The position numbers and the translations under genes were made by a program. Of a stretch of 30,206 nucleotides of DNA, positions 1-5,661 are shown piece after piece. Under the pieces are notes generated by a model that was given only the letters and a program-made list of their open reading frames with translations, had not been told where the DNA came from and did no database searches. Origin of the DNA: a virus; IMG/VR virus record IMGVR_UViG_3300030012_000623, positions 1 through 30,206 of that record, one strand, 5' to 3'. Every line of letters starts with the position of its first letter. Positions within the stretch are counted from its first letter, which is position 1.

Positions 1-102
1 AATGAGATCACACATTAAAGAACAACTTTTTCTAAAACCTAAATTCAAACAATTATGTGGACCTTGTTATGATGGCGAAAATTCAGTTCGCTATGAAACT
101 TG
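1..102. repeat. Terminal redundancy, left copy
   Basis: Matches 30105-30206 base for base except position 4 (G here, T at 30108). A gene reads continuously across the join, so this is best read as the overlap of a circular assembly. The true unit would be 30104 bp. A biological direct terminal repeat is possible but would split a gene. Confidence 0.93.
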
Positions 103-130
103 GGACGTTTACGAAATTTTATCAAGATAA
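2..130 (+). CDS. 3' part of the small gene spanning the join
   Basis: This is the carboxyl end of the gene that starts at 30010. Joined, it gives a 74-residue protein of unknown function with a CGPC motif near residues 51-54 and many charged residues. In this left copy the G at position 4 turns an Ile codon (ATT in the right copy) into ATG, which makes a false start at position 2. The TAA ends at 130, just before the GGAGATCAAG block of the next gene. The CGPC resembles a thioredoxin active site, but the protein is far too short for that fold. Confidence 0.7.
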   Translation: MRSHIKEQLFLKPKFKQLCGPCYDGENSVRYETWDVYEILSR

Positions 131-137
131 TTAAAAT

Positions 138-147
138 GGAGATCAAG
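138..147 (+). promoter_or_regulatory. GGAGATCAAG ribosome-binding block
   Basis: GGAG lies 6 bases before the ATG at 148. The same GGAGATCAA block precedes starts at 1124, 1739, 4543, 29873 and 30010. It argues that the in-frame ATG at 136, inside the block, is not the start. Confidence 0.65.
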
Positions 148-411
148 ATGTATTACAATGAATATACGAAGAAACCTTATACTGGAAAGAATGTTGAGAT
201 ATTAGCATCAACTGGTTTAAAAGGTGGTTTTATGACATTCAAGCAAGCATTATCGCTTGGATATTCTATACCGAAGGGTACTAAGACAGTTGCTAAATTA
301 ATACGACCAATGATGGAAACTGTTGAAGACAAAAGCGGTAAAGAAGAAGTTATGAGGTCTGGAAGAACTTTCCATGTATTTCATACTTCACAACTAGAGC
401 AGAGTGCTTAA
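148..411 (+). CDS. ArdC-N-like (DUF1738-type) ssDNA-binding/antirestriction domain protein
   Basis: An 87-residue protein. From about residue 24 it reads GGFMTFKQALSLGYSIPKGT, then a variable stretch, then FHVFHTSQLE near the end. This is the pattern of the ArdC N-terminal domain: a TFKQA-LG...KG strand-helix unit followed by a Y/F-x-VF strand and an acidic end. In plasmid ArdC that domain binds single-stranded DNA and is fused to a metallopeptidase domain; here it stands alone. Countering host restriction or protecting ssDNA during entry or replication is an inference. The start is placed at 148, not upstream, because GGAGATCAAG would otherwise be coding. The stop codon sits in the loop of a terminator hairpin. 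Confidence 0.6.
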   Translation: MYYNEYTKKPYTGKNVEILASTGLKGGFMTFKQALSLGYSIPKGTKTVAKLIRPMMETVEDKSGKEEVMRSGRTFHVFHTSQLEQSA

Positions 412-427
412 CGGCACTCTTTTTTTT
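401..427 (+). terminator. Rho-independent terminator after the ArdC-N-like gene
   Basis: Arms AGAGTGC (401-407) and GCACTCT (414-420) form a perfect 7-bp stem with a 6-base loop, followed by an uninterrupted T tract to 427. The stop codon of the upstream gene (409-411) lies in the loop. Confidence 0.88.
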
Positions 428-454
428 AATAATAATAATAATAAGGAAAATAAA

Positions 455-610
455 ATGAATATAAACTCAATCAATCAAATAATATCAAATGAAAAATCCA
501 GGGAGTTATTTATTGAAATAATTGCAGATGGAAAAACATTTACTATTAAAACAATTCAAAGTGATTTTGATGCAGAGATATTAAAAATCTTTGTTGAAGA
601 AAAAAAGTAA
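455..610 (+). CDS. Small early protein, unknown
   Basis: A 51-residue acidic protein starting MNINSINQII, with alternating hydrophobic positions in the second half that suggest a small alpha/beta fold. No family is recognised. The start at 455 is chosen because AAGGA lies just upstream, after a run of AAT repeats. A longer reading from 404 would have to translate the terminator stem and the AAT repeats as Asn residues, which is not credible. The gene lies between the terminator at 401-427 and the hairpin at 628-655, so it may be a single-gene transcription unit or depend on read-through. Confidence 0.6.
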   Translation: MNINSINQIISNEKSRELFIEIIADGKTFTIKTIQSDFDAEILKIFVEEKK

Positions 611-627
611 TAAATAACTTTACCTTT

Positions 628-655
628 ATAAACCTAGCCTTTAAGCTGGGTTTAT
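628..655 (+). other. AACCTAGC hairpin, copy 1
   Basis: Arms 628-638 and 645-655 pair over 11 bp (one G-U) around a 6-base loop. No T tract follows; instead an AAT-repeat leader and AAGGAG lead to the ATG at 695. Close copies lie at 1057-1084 and 29960-29983. It may be a weak terminator, an RNA-processing site or a protein-binding palindrome. Confidence 0.8.
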
Positions 656-694
656 AGAGTAAATAATAATAATAATCATAATAAGGAGACGACA

Positions 695-1042
695 ATGAGA
701 TATTTAGAAATAGAAAGCATCTGGGATAAAAATGGTAATAGTATTTTAGATAGAAGAAGCGAACACCAAGAGCTTACTTTCAATGTAAATCATAACAAAG
801 GCAAATCTAAGTGTTATCTTTTTGAATGTCAGAAACAAGACAGAATATTTATTTTATCAGTTGGTGCTTGTATCAAAGCTCAATATACAGATCAAGATTA
901 TGCTGAAGGGGAAAGACTTTCTAAGGTTGCACCACTAAATCATGGTGATATTGTTGGTATCGCAAATAGATTTGGTAAACAATACAAAGTTCATGTAAAT
1001 GGTAATTATTCAGATTTAGGAGAATTAATACCTATCAAATAA
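695..1042 (+). CDS. Early protein, unknown (115 aa)
   Basis: A 115-residue soluble protein of mixed charge, starting MRYLEIESIW. The central part alternates hydrophobic and polar residues (KCYLFECQ, RIFILSVGA), and a GD-IVGIANRFGKQYKV stretch near residue 85 hints at a beta-barrel or OB-like fold, but no family can be named. AAGGAG stands 8 bases before the ATG. The gene is bracketed by two copies of the AACCTAGC hairpin, so its mRNA may be processed or controlled as a separate unit. Confidence 0.7.
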   Translation: MRYLEIESIWDKNGNSILDRRSEHQELTFNVNHNKGKSKCYLFECQKQDRIFILSVGACIKAQYTDQDYAEGERLSKVAPLNHGDIVGIANRFGKQYKVHVNGNYSDLGELIPIK

Positions 1043-1056
1043 AAAGCTTTATCTTT

Positions 1057-1084
1057 ATGAACCTAGCATATAAGCTAGGTTTAT
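1057..1084 (+). other. AACCTAGC hairpin, copy 2
   Basis: Arms 1057-1067 and 1074-1084 pair over 11 bp with one G-U and a 6-base loop. It is followed by an AAT-repeat leader (about 1091-1112) and GGAGATCAAA before the ATG at 1124. The 3' flank TTTATAGAGT is shared with copy 1. Confidence 0.82.
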
Positions 1085-1113
1085 AGAGTTGATAATAATA
1101 GTAATAATAATAC

Positions 1114-1123
1114 GGAGATCAAA
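1114..1123 (+). promoter_or_regulatory. GGAGATCAAA ribosome-binding block
   Basis: Directly abuts the ATG at 1124, giving GGAG with 6-base spacing. One of six copies of this block in the window. Confidence 0.65.
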
Positions 1124-1363
1124 ATGCAAAATTTACAAAGTTCACAAGATTACGACAATTACCTAAAAAATTATATTAATAGATATATCGTAACTTCCTT
1201 CAAAGGCAGAGGAAGATATGACAAAGAATATTTTGATAATATGTCATCTGCTAAAAAATATAAAGATCACTTAATCAGAATGGGCGAAAGAGCAGTTGTC
1301 TATGGTATTTCAAAGCCCCCTCATACTATCCTAGAAGTAAATGTTTTAATGGAGAATCTATAA
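1124..1363 (+). CDS. Early protein, unknown (79 aa)
   Basis: A 79-residue basic protein, rich in Tyr and Asn in its first third (LKNYINRYIVTSF), with a short helical middle (SAAKKY-like) and a hydrophobic end. No family recognised. It begins a tight run of early genes: its stop overlaps the ATG at 1363 as TAATG, implying coupled translation. The start has the GGAGATCAAA block and lies downstream of hairpin copy 2. Confidence 0.68.
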   Translation: MQNLQSSQDYDNYLKNYINRYIVTSFKGRGRYDKEYFDNMSSAKKYKDHLIRMGERAVVYGISKPPHTILEVNVLMENL

Positions 1364-1602
1364 TGATTGATGAACCTACAAAAATTGGAAATACAGAACT
1401 CTATACAGTTAGGGTTCTGAATATTTCAGTAGCACAATATTATGGAGTTTTAAAAGAATATACAGAAATCCTGGTGAAAGCTAGAGAAGTTCAAAAAGAA
1501 CAATTAGCAAAAGAAGGATACCAAGCAGAATTAAAACTCTATTATGGAATTAAAAAAAATTTAAATGATTTAGTTAGAGAAAAATTAAAGGTGAAAAAAT
1601 GA
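1363..1602 (+). CDS. Early protein, unknown (79 aa)
   Basis: A 79-residue protein with a beta-like start (NTELYTVRVLNISVAQYYG) and a long charged helix rich in Lys and Glu that may form a coiled coil. No family recognised. It overlaps both neighbours (TAATG at its start, ATGA at its end), so it probably relies on re-initiating ribosomes from 1124-1363. Confidence 0.65.
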   Translation: MIDEPTKIGNTELYTVRVLNISVAQYYGVLKEYTEILVKAREVQKEQLAKEGYQAELKLYYGIKKNLNDLVREKLKVKK

Positions 1603-1691
1603 TAAAGTTTTTAAAAAATTATGGTGTTTATGTTTTAGAGTTTTTGGTTTTTGGAACAATTGGTTTTTGTCTTTTTATGTTCTTTTTTTAG
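1599..1691 (+). CDS. Single-span membrane micropeptide
   Basis: A 30-residue peptide starting MIKFLKNYGV. Residues 10-30 are almost wholly hydrophobic (Val, Leu, Phe, Ile, Gly), so it is likely one inner-membrane segment with a basic cytoplasmic start. Its ATG overlaps the previous stop as ATGA. Such phage micropeptides can act as membrane accessory or anti-host factors, but nothing here fixes a role. A chance ORF is possible; the coupled start and clean hydrophobic span favour a gene. Confidence 0.5.
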   Translation: MIKFLKNYGVYVLEFLVFGTIGFCLFMFFF

Positions 1692-1728
1692 ACAAATAAA
1701 TAATAATAATATAAATTGAAGAAGATTT

Positions 1729-1738
1729 GGAGATCAAG
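1729..1738 (+). promoter_or_regulatory. GGAGATCAAG ribosome-binding block
   Basis: Abuts the ATG at 1739 and fixes it as the start of the lipoprotein; an in-frame TTG at 1727 would place this block inside the gene. Confidence 0.65.
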
Positions 1739-2056
1739 ATGAAACAATCAATTAAAAAAAGTTTCTTTATGTTATCAATCCTGGGTGTATTGAGTTCATG
1801 CTCAAGTATGCCAATAGTTGATAGCAGAGGAAAATCATCGGCAAATATTAAAGGTGATATGAACCGATTCCATGATGATTATTATACTTGCAAAAGCCTT
1901 GTTGAAGATCAGACAAATACTGGTGTTGATATAGGAAAAACCATTTATAATAATCTAAGGTGGAAAGTGTTATGGCTTAGCCCAAGAATGAACACCAGGA
2001 AAGATTTTATAAATAGGTGTTTAGAAGGTCGTGGCTACAATGTAATTAACAAATAA
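1739..2056 (+). CDS. Predicted phage lipoprotein
   Basis: A 105-residue protein with a classic lipoprotein signal: basic MKQSIKK, a hydrophobic stretch, and the lipobox LSSC with the lipidated Cys at residue 21. The mature part has Ser-rich and Asn-rich segments and two further Cys that may pair outside the cytoplasm, ending in a conserved-looking RCLEGRGYNVIN. An outer-membrane or periplasmic location is expected. Early-expressed phage lipoproteins are known to block receptors against superinfection (for example T5 Llp); that role is an inference here. The start is fixed by the GGAGATCAAG block and by the position of the signal peptide. Confidence 0.75.
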   Translation: MKQSIKKSFFMLSILGVLSSCSSMPIVDSRGKSSANIKGDMNRFHDDYYTCKSLVEDQTNTGVDIGKTIYNNLRWKVLWLSPRMNTRKDFINRCLEGRGYNVINK

Positions 2057-2072
2057 TAATAAGGATAAAATA

Positions 2073-2531
2073 ATGAATATAATAGATAAAATTTACGATA
2101 ATTCAAAAGATGGAGTGCCTAATTATTCTTTTGATTTAATAGATGGCACTAGATTGTATTATAGAGGTGTTCATATGAACCCAATGCCAGTTTCTGGTGA
2201 TGCACTCAATTATACAATTATCAACACTAAGACATCAGCAAATGGCAATCAATACACAAATATAAAAGATGTTGAGGTTGTAAAAAATCCAGGTGAGCAA
2301 AATAATGATGCACCACAACAACTTGGCAATGTTGTCAATAATGTGGCACCACAACAATCAAATAATTTTGTTAGTAATGGAATGAGTAAAGGAGATACTC
2401 AAAGGCTAGATATATTCGTAACTGGTGTTGTTGGCAGATCAATGGGTTCTGGACATTTTTCAGTTAATGATATTGAAGCACTTACAAAAAATGCAGTAAA
2501 GGCTTTTAATGAAAACCTTAAAAAATTATAA
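2073..2531 (+). CDS. Unknown protein, possible ssDNA-binding role
   Basis: A 152-residue protein in three parts. Residues 1-70 are beta-rich, with GTRLYYRGVHMNPMPVSG and TSANGNQYTNIKDVEVV, which could be a small OB-like barrel. Residues 75-105 are a Gln/Asn-rich flexible linker. Residues 108-152 are a helical end with an ALTKNAVKAFNE-like close. Barrel, disordered linker and end module is an arrangement seen in phage single-strand binding proteins, and the neighbours are nucleases, so that is a plausible but unproven guess. Good start: AAGGA upstream of ATG 2073. Confidence 0.55.
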   Translation: MNIIDKIYDNSKDGVPNYSFDLIDGTRLYYRGVHMNPMPVSGDALNYTIINTKTSANGNQYTNIKDVEVVKNPGEQNNDAPQQLGNVVNNVAPQQSNNFVSNGMSKGDTQRLDIFVTGVVGRSMGSGHFSVNDIEALTKNAVKAFNENLKKL

Positions 2532-2889
2532 AAAGCTTTTTGCCGACTTTTGGGGATACCATGAAAATGATATTCCCATTTGTTGGAATTGTAATAAGGC
2601 TCAAGCAGTTGATATACACCATATAATACCGAAGGGCATGGGTGGAGTGAAAAACAATAGACTTAATAGGATTGATAATTTATTTCCACTTTGCAGATTA
2701 TGCCATAACAAAGCTCATTCAGATAAATCATTAAATGAAGATTTTAAAAAAATACTCATGGCAAAATTTAAGAATGATAGACAAGAAAAAATTGATTTTT
2801 GGATTAATTCTAAAATTGGTGTGAATCAAGTAAAAAAGCTAATAGCAAGATTAGATGAAAAATACAAGGAGCATGGCATTAATGTCTGA
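2509..2889 (+). CDS. HNH endonuclease
   Basis: A 126-residue HNH family nuclease. A zinc site is formed by C25xxC28 (CWNC) and C62xxC65 (CRLC). The catalytic part is IHHIIPKGMGG (His37-His38) with Asn57 in NLFPLC and His70 in NKAH. These are the expected HNH residues, so the enzyme should be active as a metal-dependent DNA nickase or cutter. It overlaps the previous gene by 23 bases and sits among replication/recombination genes, not beside the terminase where packaging HNH enzymes usually lie. A recombination, processing or host-DNA role is therefore as likely as packaging. Confidence 0.88.
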   Translation: MKTLKNYKKLFADFWGYHENDIPICWNCNKAQAVDIHHIIPKGMGGVKNNRLNRIDNLFPLCRLCHNKAHSDKSLNEDFKKILMAKFKNDRQEKIDFWINSKIGVNQVKKLIARLDEKYKEHGINV

Positions 2890-3235
2890 TATTTACACAA
2901 TTGAATTTGACCCAAGCAAATTATCTTATCAACAAGAATCCCTGGGATTGAAATTTGCTGATTACGATACAGCTGTTGAATTAATGAAAAAAGAAGAAAA
3001 AATGATAATTGCTGAATTGACGATTTACTTTAGTAAAGATGGCAAATATAAAAACATGACAGAGTTAAATGGTTTAATTTACTCTGATAATAGATTTAAG
3101 GAGTTTTTTGATAGATACCAAAAGACCCTTAAAGAAAGGAATCAAGCCAAGATTAGGTTTGAAACCTTTAAGGCTTTCAGAGATGACTTAAGAACAAAAG
3201 TGGTCAATGAAAGAGAACTGGCTAAAAATTTATAG
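2882..3235 (+). CDS. Helical phage protein, unknown
   Basis: A 117-residue protein dominated by long charged helices, probably coiled coil (residues about 25-45 and 70-115). The TIYFSKDGKYKNMTELN segment resembles small helical proteins that lie beside recombination genes in many phages, but no function is known to me. The start at 2882 is preferred: AAGGAG (2866-2871) lies 10 bases before it, while the in-frame ATG at 2873 would leave only one base. It overlaps the HNH gene's stop. Confidence 0.62.
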   Translation: MSDIYTIEFDPSKLSYQQESLGLKFADYDTAVELMKKEEKMIIAELTIYFSKDGKYKNMTELNGLIYSDNRFKEFFDRYQKTLKERNQAKIRFETFKAFRDDLRTKVVNERELAKNL

Positions 3236-3248
3236 AAAGGATTTAAAA

Positions 3249-3464
3249 ATGTCAGAATCACAAGAAAGTATAATCTTAAATCATCTCAAAAAATATAAGC
3301 ATATAACTTCCTGGGAAGCTATAACAAAATATAGGATTACTAGGTTAAGTGCTAGAATTTTTGAATTAAGAGAAAGTGGACATCAAATAATTTCAAAAAA
3401 TATTTCTGAAAATGGCAAAAGATTTGCTGAATATTCTTTAATTAAATTGAAGGAGCAAAGCTAA
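3249..3464 (+). CDS. Helix-turn-helix (winged-helix) protein
   Basis: A 71-residue protein that fits the small phage HTH family typified by PF14090. It starts with IILNHLKKYKHITSWEA, followed by the recognition-helix segment RLSARIFELRESGH and a short wing with IISKN...GKRFAEY. AAGGA precedes ATG 3249; an upstream in-frame start at 3207 would overlap the previous gene for no reason. Such proteins are DNA-binding and may regulate early genes or assist initiation. It lacks the features of a CI- or Cro-type repressor, and no matching operator was identified. Confidence 0.75.
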   Translation: MSESQESIILNHLKKYKHITSWEAITKYRITRLSARIFELRESGHQIISKNISENGKRFAEYSLIKLKEQS

Positions 3465-3694
3465 TGTCAGATAGATTAATTGAAGAAAATGATGTTTCAG
3501 TTGATGAAGTAAAAGAACAAGCCATAGCAAAGCATATGAGTGATATAAAAGTTATGAATAATCTTATTATGGCTATCAATGAAAACATAATTAGGTTTGG
3601 CAGAACAAGTAATGTTCACGATCAATTATTGGATTTAAAAAATCAAGTGCAGAAAAATAAAGATCATTTGCAAGATTGGATAAATAAAATATGA
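3464..3694 (+). CDS. Small helical protein, unknown
   Basis: A 76-residue acidic, mainly helical protein (MSDRLIEEND start, then long amphipathic helices to the end). It overlaps both neighbours by a few bases, TAATG at its start and ATGA at its end, so it is locked into the operon between the HTH gene and the PD-(D/E)XK nuclease. A small accessory partner to one of those is the natural guess; no family recognised. Confidence 0.6.
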   Translation: MSDRLIEENDVSVDEVKEQAIAKHMSDIKVMNNLIMAINENIIRFGRTSNVHDQLLDLKNQVQKNKDHLQDWINKI

Positions 3695-4482
3695 TTGAGC
3701 ATTTTAAAAAGTTTGATGGTGAGGGCAAGAGTTTACTGCCCTTATCATTTAGTCATTTAAATGAATTTGCTTTTTACAGAGAAAGATGGGCTTTAAGAAG
3801 AATATTTGGATATGAGTTTCCAACAAGTGCATCAGCAGTAAGAGGTCAAGCAGTTGAATCTGGTTTGAATATGTTTCTAAATGGAATGTCAGTTGAAGAT
3901 GCTTCTGGAAAAATGATTGAGGAATATAATGAAAATTGTTCCAGGATTACCGACCCAAAAGTAGATGATGAAAGAGAAAATTTAAAACCATTGTTAGAGA
4001 TAGGTGCTAAGACTTTTCAACATTATGCTTTTAGGTGGGATTTGCTAAATTATCAAAAAAAGATAGATTTAGAAATTGAAGGTATTCCATTAATAGGATT
4101 TACTGATTTTCATTTCGAAGATAAGAATACAAAAGAGGATTTTTATATAGATTTAAAAACTTCTAAAATTATGCCTTCTTCAATAAGTATATCACACCAG
4201 ATGCAACAAGCTATTTATCAAAAGGCTACAAATTCCAGGCAAATATTATGGTATTTAAAAACTCCTACAAAGACAAAGAATGCTGAATATTGTGCTTTAG
4301 AAGTTGAAGATTACCAGAAGCCTTTAAAAATATGCGAACATATAATTAAGGTAATGGCTAATTATTTAAAAACTGTTGATAATCCTGGAGATGTAAAAGA
4401 CTCACTTATTCCAAACCCAGACAATTGGATTTGGAAAGAAGAAACAGTGCTCCAAGCTAGAAAAGAAGTTTGGGGATATTAA
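3691..4482 (+). CDS. PD-(D/E)XK (RecB/Cas4-type) nuclease
   Basis: A 263-residue protein with the ordered motifs of the phage RecB-like nuclease group: FSHLNEFAFYRERW (residues 20-33), RGQAVESGLN (51-60, the Glu56 helix), IGFTDF (135-140, metal-binding Asp139), YIDLKTSK (152-159, the D-x-K core Asp154/Lys156) and QMQQAIYQKA (170-179). No Cas4-style Cys cluster is evident. The family comprises metal-dependent exonucleases used in recombination and DNA processing, and beside the HNH protein it suggests a small recombination module. The start overlaps the previous stop as ATGA. A structured hairpin follows the gene. Confidence 0.85.
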   Translation: MIEHFKKFDGEGKSLLPLSFSHLNEFAFYRERWALRRIFGYEFPTSASAVRGQAVESGLNMFLNGMSVEDASGKMIEEYNENCSRITDPKVDDERENLKPLLEIGAKTFQHYAFRWDLLNYQKKIDLEIEGIPLIGFTDFHFEDKNTKEDFYIDLKTSKIMPSSISISHQMQQAIYQKATNSRQILWYLKTPTKTKNAEYCALEVEDYQKPLKICEHIIKVMANYLKTVDNPGDVKDSLIPNPDNWIWKEETVLQARKEVWGY

Positions 4483-4489
4483 ACCAAAA

Positions 4490-4519
4490 AACTCCTTTAG
4501 GTTTTTGCCTAAAGGGGTT
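4490..4519 (+). other. Intergenic hairpin before the initiator gene
   Basis: Arms 4490-4501 and 4508-4519 form a 12-bp stem (one G-U) with a T-rich loop. There is no T tract on the plus side but an A tract before it. It is followed 13 bases later by GGAGATCAAA and the start of the initiator, so it may act as a leaky terminator or mRNA stabiliser. Confidence 0.75.
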
Positions 4520-4532
4520 ATACATAGATTAT

Positions 4533-4542
4533 GGAGATCAAA
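4533..4542 (+). promoter_or_regulatory. GGAGATCAAA ribosome-binding block
   Basis: Abuts ATG 4543. The in-frame ATG at 4531 would encode MEIKM and consume this block, so 4543 is taken as the true start. Confidence 0.65.
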
Positions 4543-5445
4543 ATGAATATTGAAGAAACAGAAATAATTGATGAAAATTCAAAGCCTAAGGACAAATTAA
4601 AAGCCTGGTATCTTTTTACGGAAGATTTTGTTGCAGGCACTCAGCACCTCACAAATGAGCAACTAGGGATATATATTAGGCTACTTTGTTATAATTGGAA
4701 TAAGAGATGCAGTGGCATACCATGCGATAGTATGACATACTATAGGATAGGAAGTTGCTTAACAGAAAGTGAAAAAAATAGTTGTGATTTAATAATTGAA
4801 CAATTTTTTATCCAGGTGGGCGAACATTTTCAAAATGAAAGACAACTCCAGGAATATTTATTTATTACAAAAAGAATAGATGCTTCAAAGAAAAATGGCA
4901 AGTTAGGTGGCAGACCAAAAAAACCTAGCATAGAACCTAGACCTAAACCTAGACTAGAACCTAGACAAAACCCCCCTACCCCTACCCCTACCACTACCTA
5001 TACCATTACTAAAAATAAGATTACTTATACTCCTCAATTTTTAAAGTTTTGGGATTTAGTAGTTAATAAAGTAAGCAAGGGGACAGCAGAAAAGAATTAT
5101 ATTAGATTAGAAAAAGAATGGTTAGAAAAACCAGAACAATTAGCTGATATGTATAATAAATATTATAATAATGTTGAGGATAAACAATTTGCAAAACAAC
5201 CTGCTTTTTGGTTATCTGCAAAAAAGTATTTAGATGAAAAACCAAAAAAAGAAAATAATGAAAAAATAGATCAATTAGCAATGAGAATAAAAGTTTTTAA
5301 AGATGCTATTGAAAAGAAGGAAGCTAGTTCATGGGTTAAAAAATATGCAAAGCAAAATTCTTATGATGTTAAAAAAGCAATAGAAGAAAAACATTTTACA
5401 AAAGAAGATGCGATAAAATATTTAGACATGGATAATTGGCTTTAA
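4543..5445 (+). CDS. Replication initiator, lambda-O-like, with DUF1376-type domain
   Basis: A 300-residue protein in three parts. Residues 15-125 carry the DUF1376 pattern (AWYLFTEDFVAGTQHLTNEQ, then LGIYIRLLCYNWNK) common at the front of phage initiators. Residues about 118-150 are a Pro/Arg-rich linker encoded by the 12-bp iterons. The rest is a charged helical domain with FLKFWDLVVNKVSKGTAEK and a QPAFWLSAKKYL segment typical of phage replication proteins. By analogy with lambda O it should bind its own iterons and bring in host replication proteins. No helicase or loader gene is recognisable nearby, apart from small unknowns just downstream. Confidence 0.78.
   Translation: MNIEETEIIDENSKPKDKLKAWYLFTEDFVAGTQHLTNEQLGIYIRLLCYNWNKRCSGIPCDSMTYYRIGSCLTESEKNSCDLIIEQFFIQVGEHFQNERQLQEYLFITKRIDASKKNGKLGGRPKKPSIEPRPKPRLEPRQNPPTPTPTTTYTITKNKITYTPQFLKFWDLVVNKVSKGTAEKNYIRLEKEWLEKPEQLADMYNKYYNNVEDKQFAKQPAFWLSAKKYLDEKPKKENNEKIDQLAMRIKVFKDAIEKKEASSWVKKYAKQNSYDVKKAIEEKHFTKEDAIKYLDMDNWL
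4922..4969. repeat. Four 12-bp iterons inside the initiator gene (candidate origin)
   Basis: AACCTAG recurs at 4922, 4934, 4946 and 4958, exactly 12 bases apart, each followed by five partly conserved bases. Iterons inside an initiator gene are the hallmark of lambda-type origins. Coding for a Pro/Arg linker explains the four-codon period only in part, since several synonymous choices are also fixed. Confidence 0.65.
4971..4992. repeat. C-rich (CCCCTA) tract beside the iterons
   Basis: Six C, then TA, CCCC, TA, CCCC, TA, CC, directly after the iterons. The other strand carries three G runs of four or more, so it may fold as a G-quadruplex or mark an unwinding or primer site. It is a sharp exception in AT-rich DNA. 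Confidence 0.6.
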
Positions 5446-5660
5446 TGTTTTTAGATAATGGATTGACAGTAAAAGAACAAGAAAAAATGGACGATATTTA
5501 CGAATCTATTTTATTTGAGGTAAAAAATATAAATCCTAAGTTATATACTCAAATAAGAAAAAGTGAATTAAGTGAAAAAGATGTTTTAAAGTTAATACAT
5601 AGTAAAAATAAAAATATTGTTGAAAACCAAGAAGGGCAGTTTGATTTATTTGGAGAATAA
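5445..5660 (+). CDS. Small protein with C-terminal sliding-clamp-binding motif
   Basis: A 71-residue acidic, helical protein ending QFDLFGE. Residues 65-69 (Q-F-D-L-F) fit the bacterial beta-clamp-binding pentapeptide, consensus QL(S/D)LF, placed at a free end as in many clamp partners. The ATG overlaps the initiator's stop as TAATG, so the two are translated together. A role as a clamp-recruiting replication factor, or as an inhibitor that frees the host clamp for the phage, is inferred. No wider family recognised. The in-frame TTG at 5436 is not needed as a start. Confidence 0.65.
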   Translation: MFLDNGLTVKEQEKMDDIYESILFEVKNINPKLYTQIRKSELSEKDVLKLIHSKNKNIVENQEGQFDLFGE

Positions 5661-5661
5661 A

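Noticed and set aside
1-102. True direct terminal repeat of packaged DNA
   Set aside because: A gene runs through the join, and a 102-base overlap is typical of circular assemblies; ends cannot be told from sequence alone.
404-454. Upstream in-frame start for the 455-610 gene
   Set aside because: It would translate the terminator stem and AAT repeats; the AAGGA site favours 455.
427-1112. AAT-repeat and hairpin copies as a CRISPR array
   Set aside because: Copies are hundreds of bases apart with genes between them, and there are no regular spacers.
2509-2889. HNH protein as a homing endonuclease in an intron
   Set aside because: It is a coupled operon gene; the flanking genes are intact and no intron boundaries are seen.
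3249-3464. HTH protein as a lysogeny repressor
   Set aside because: It lies in the middle of a co-directional replication operon, with no integrase, no divergent partner and no operator set.
4971-4992. C-rich tract as a proven G-quadruplex
   Set aside because: Only three runs of four or more G are present on the other strand; folding would need a shorter fourth run, so it is kept as a possibility only.
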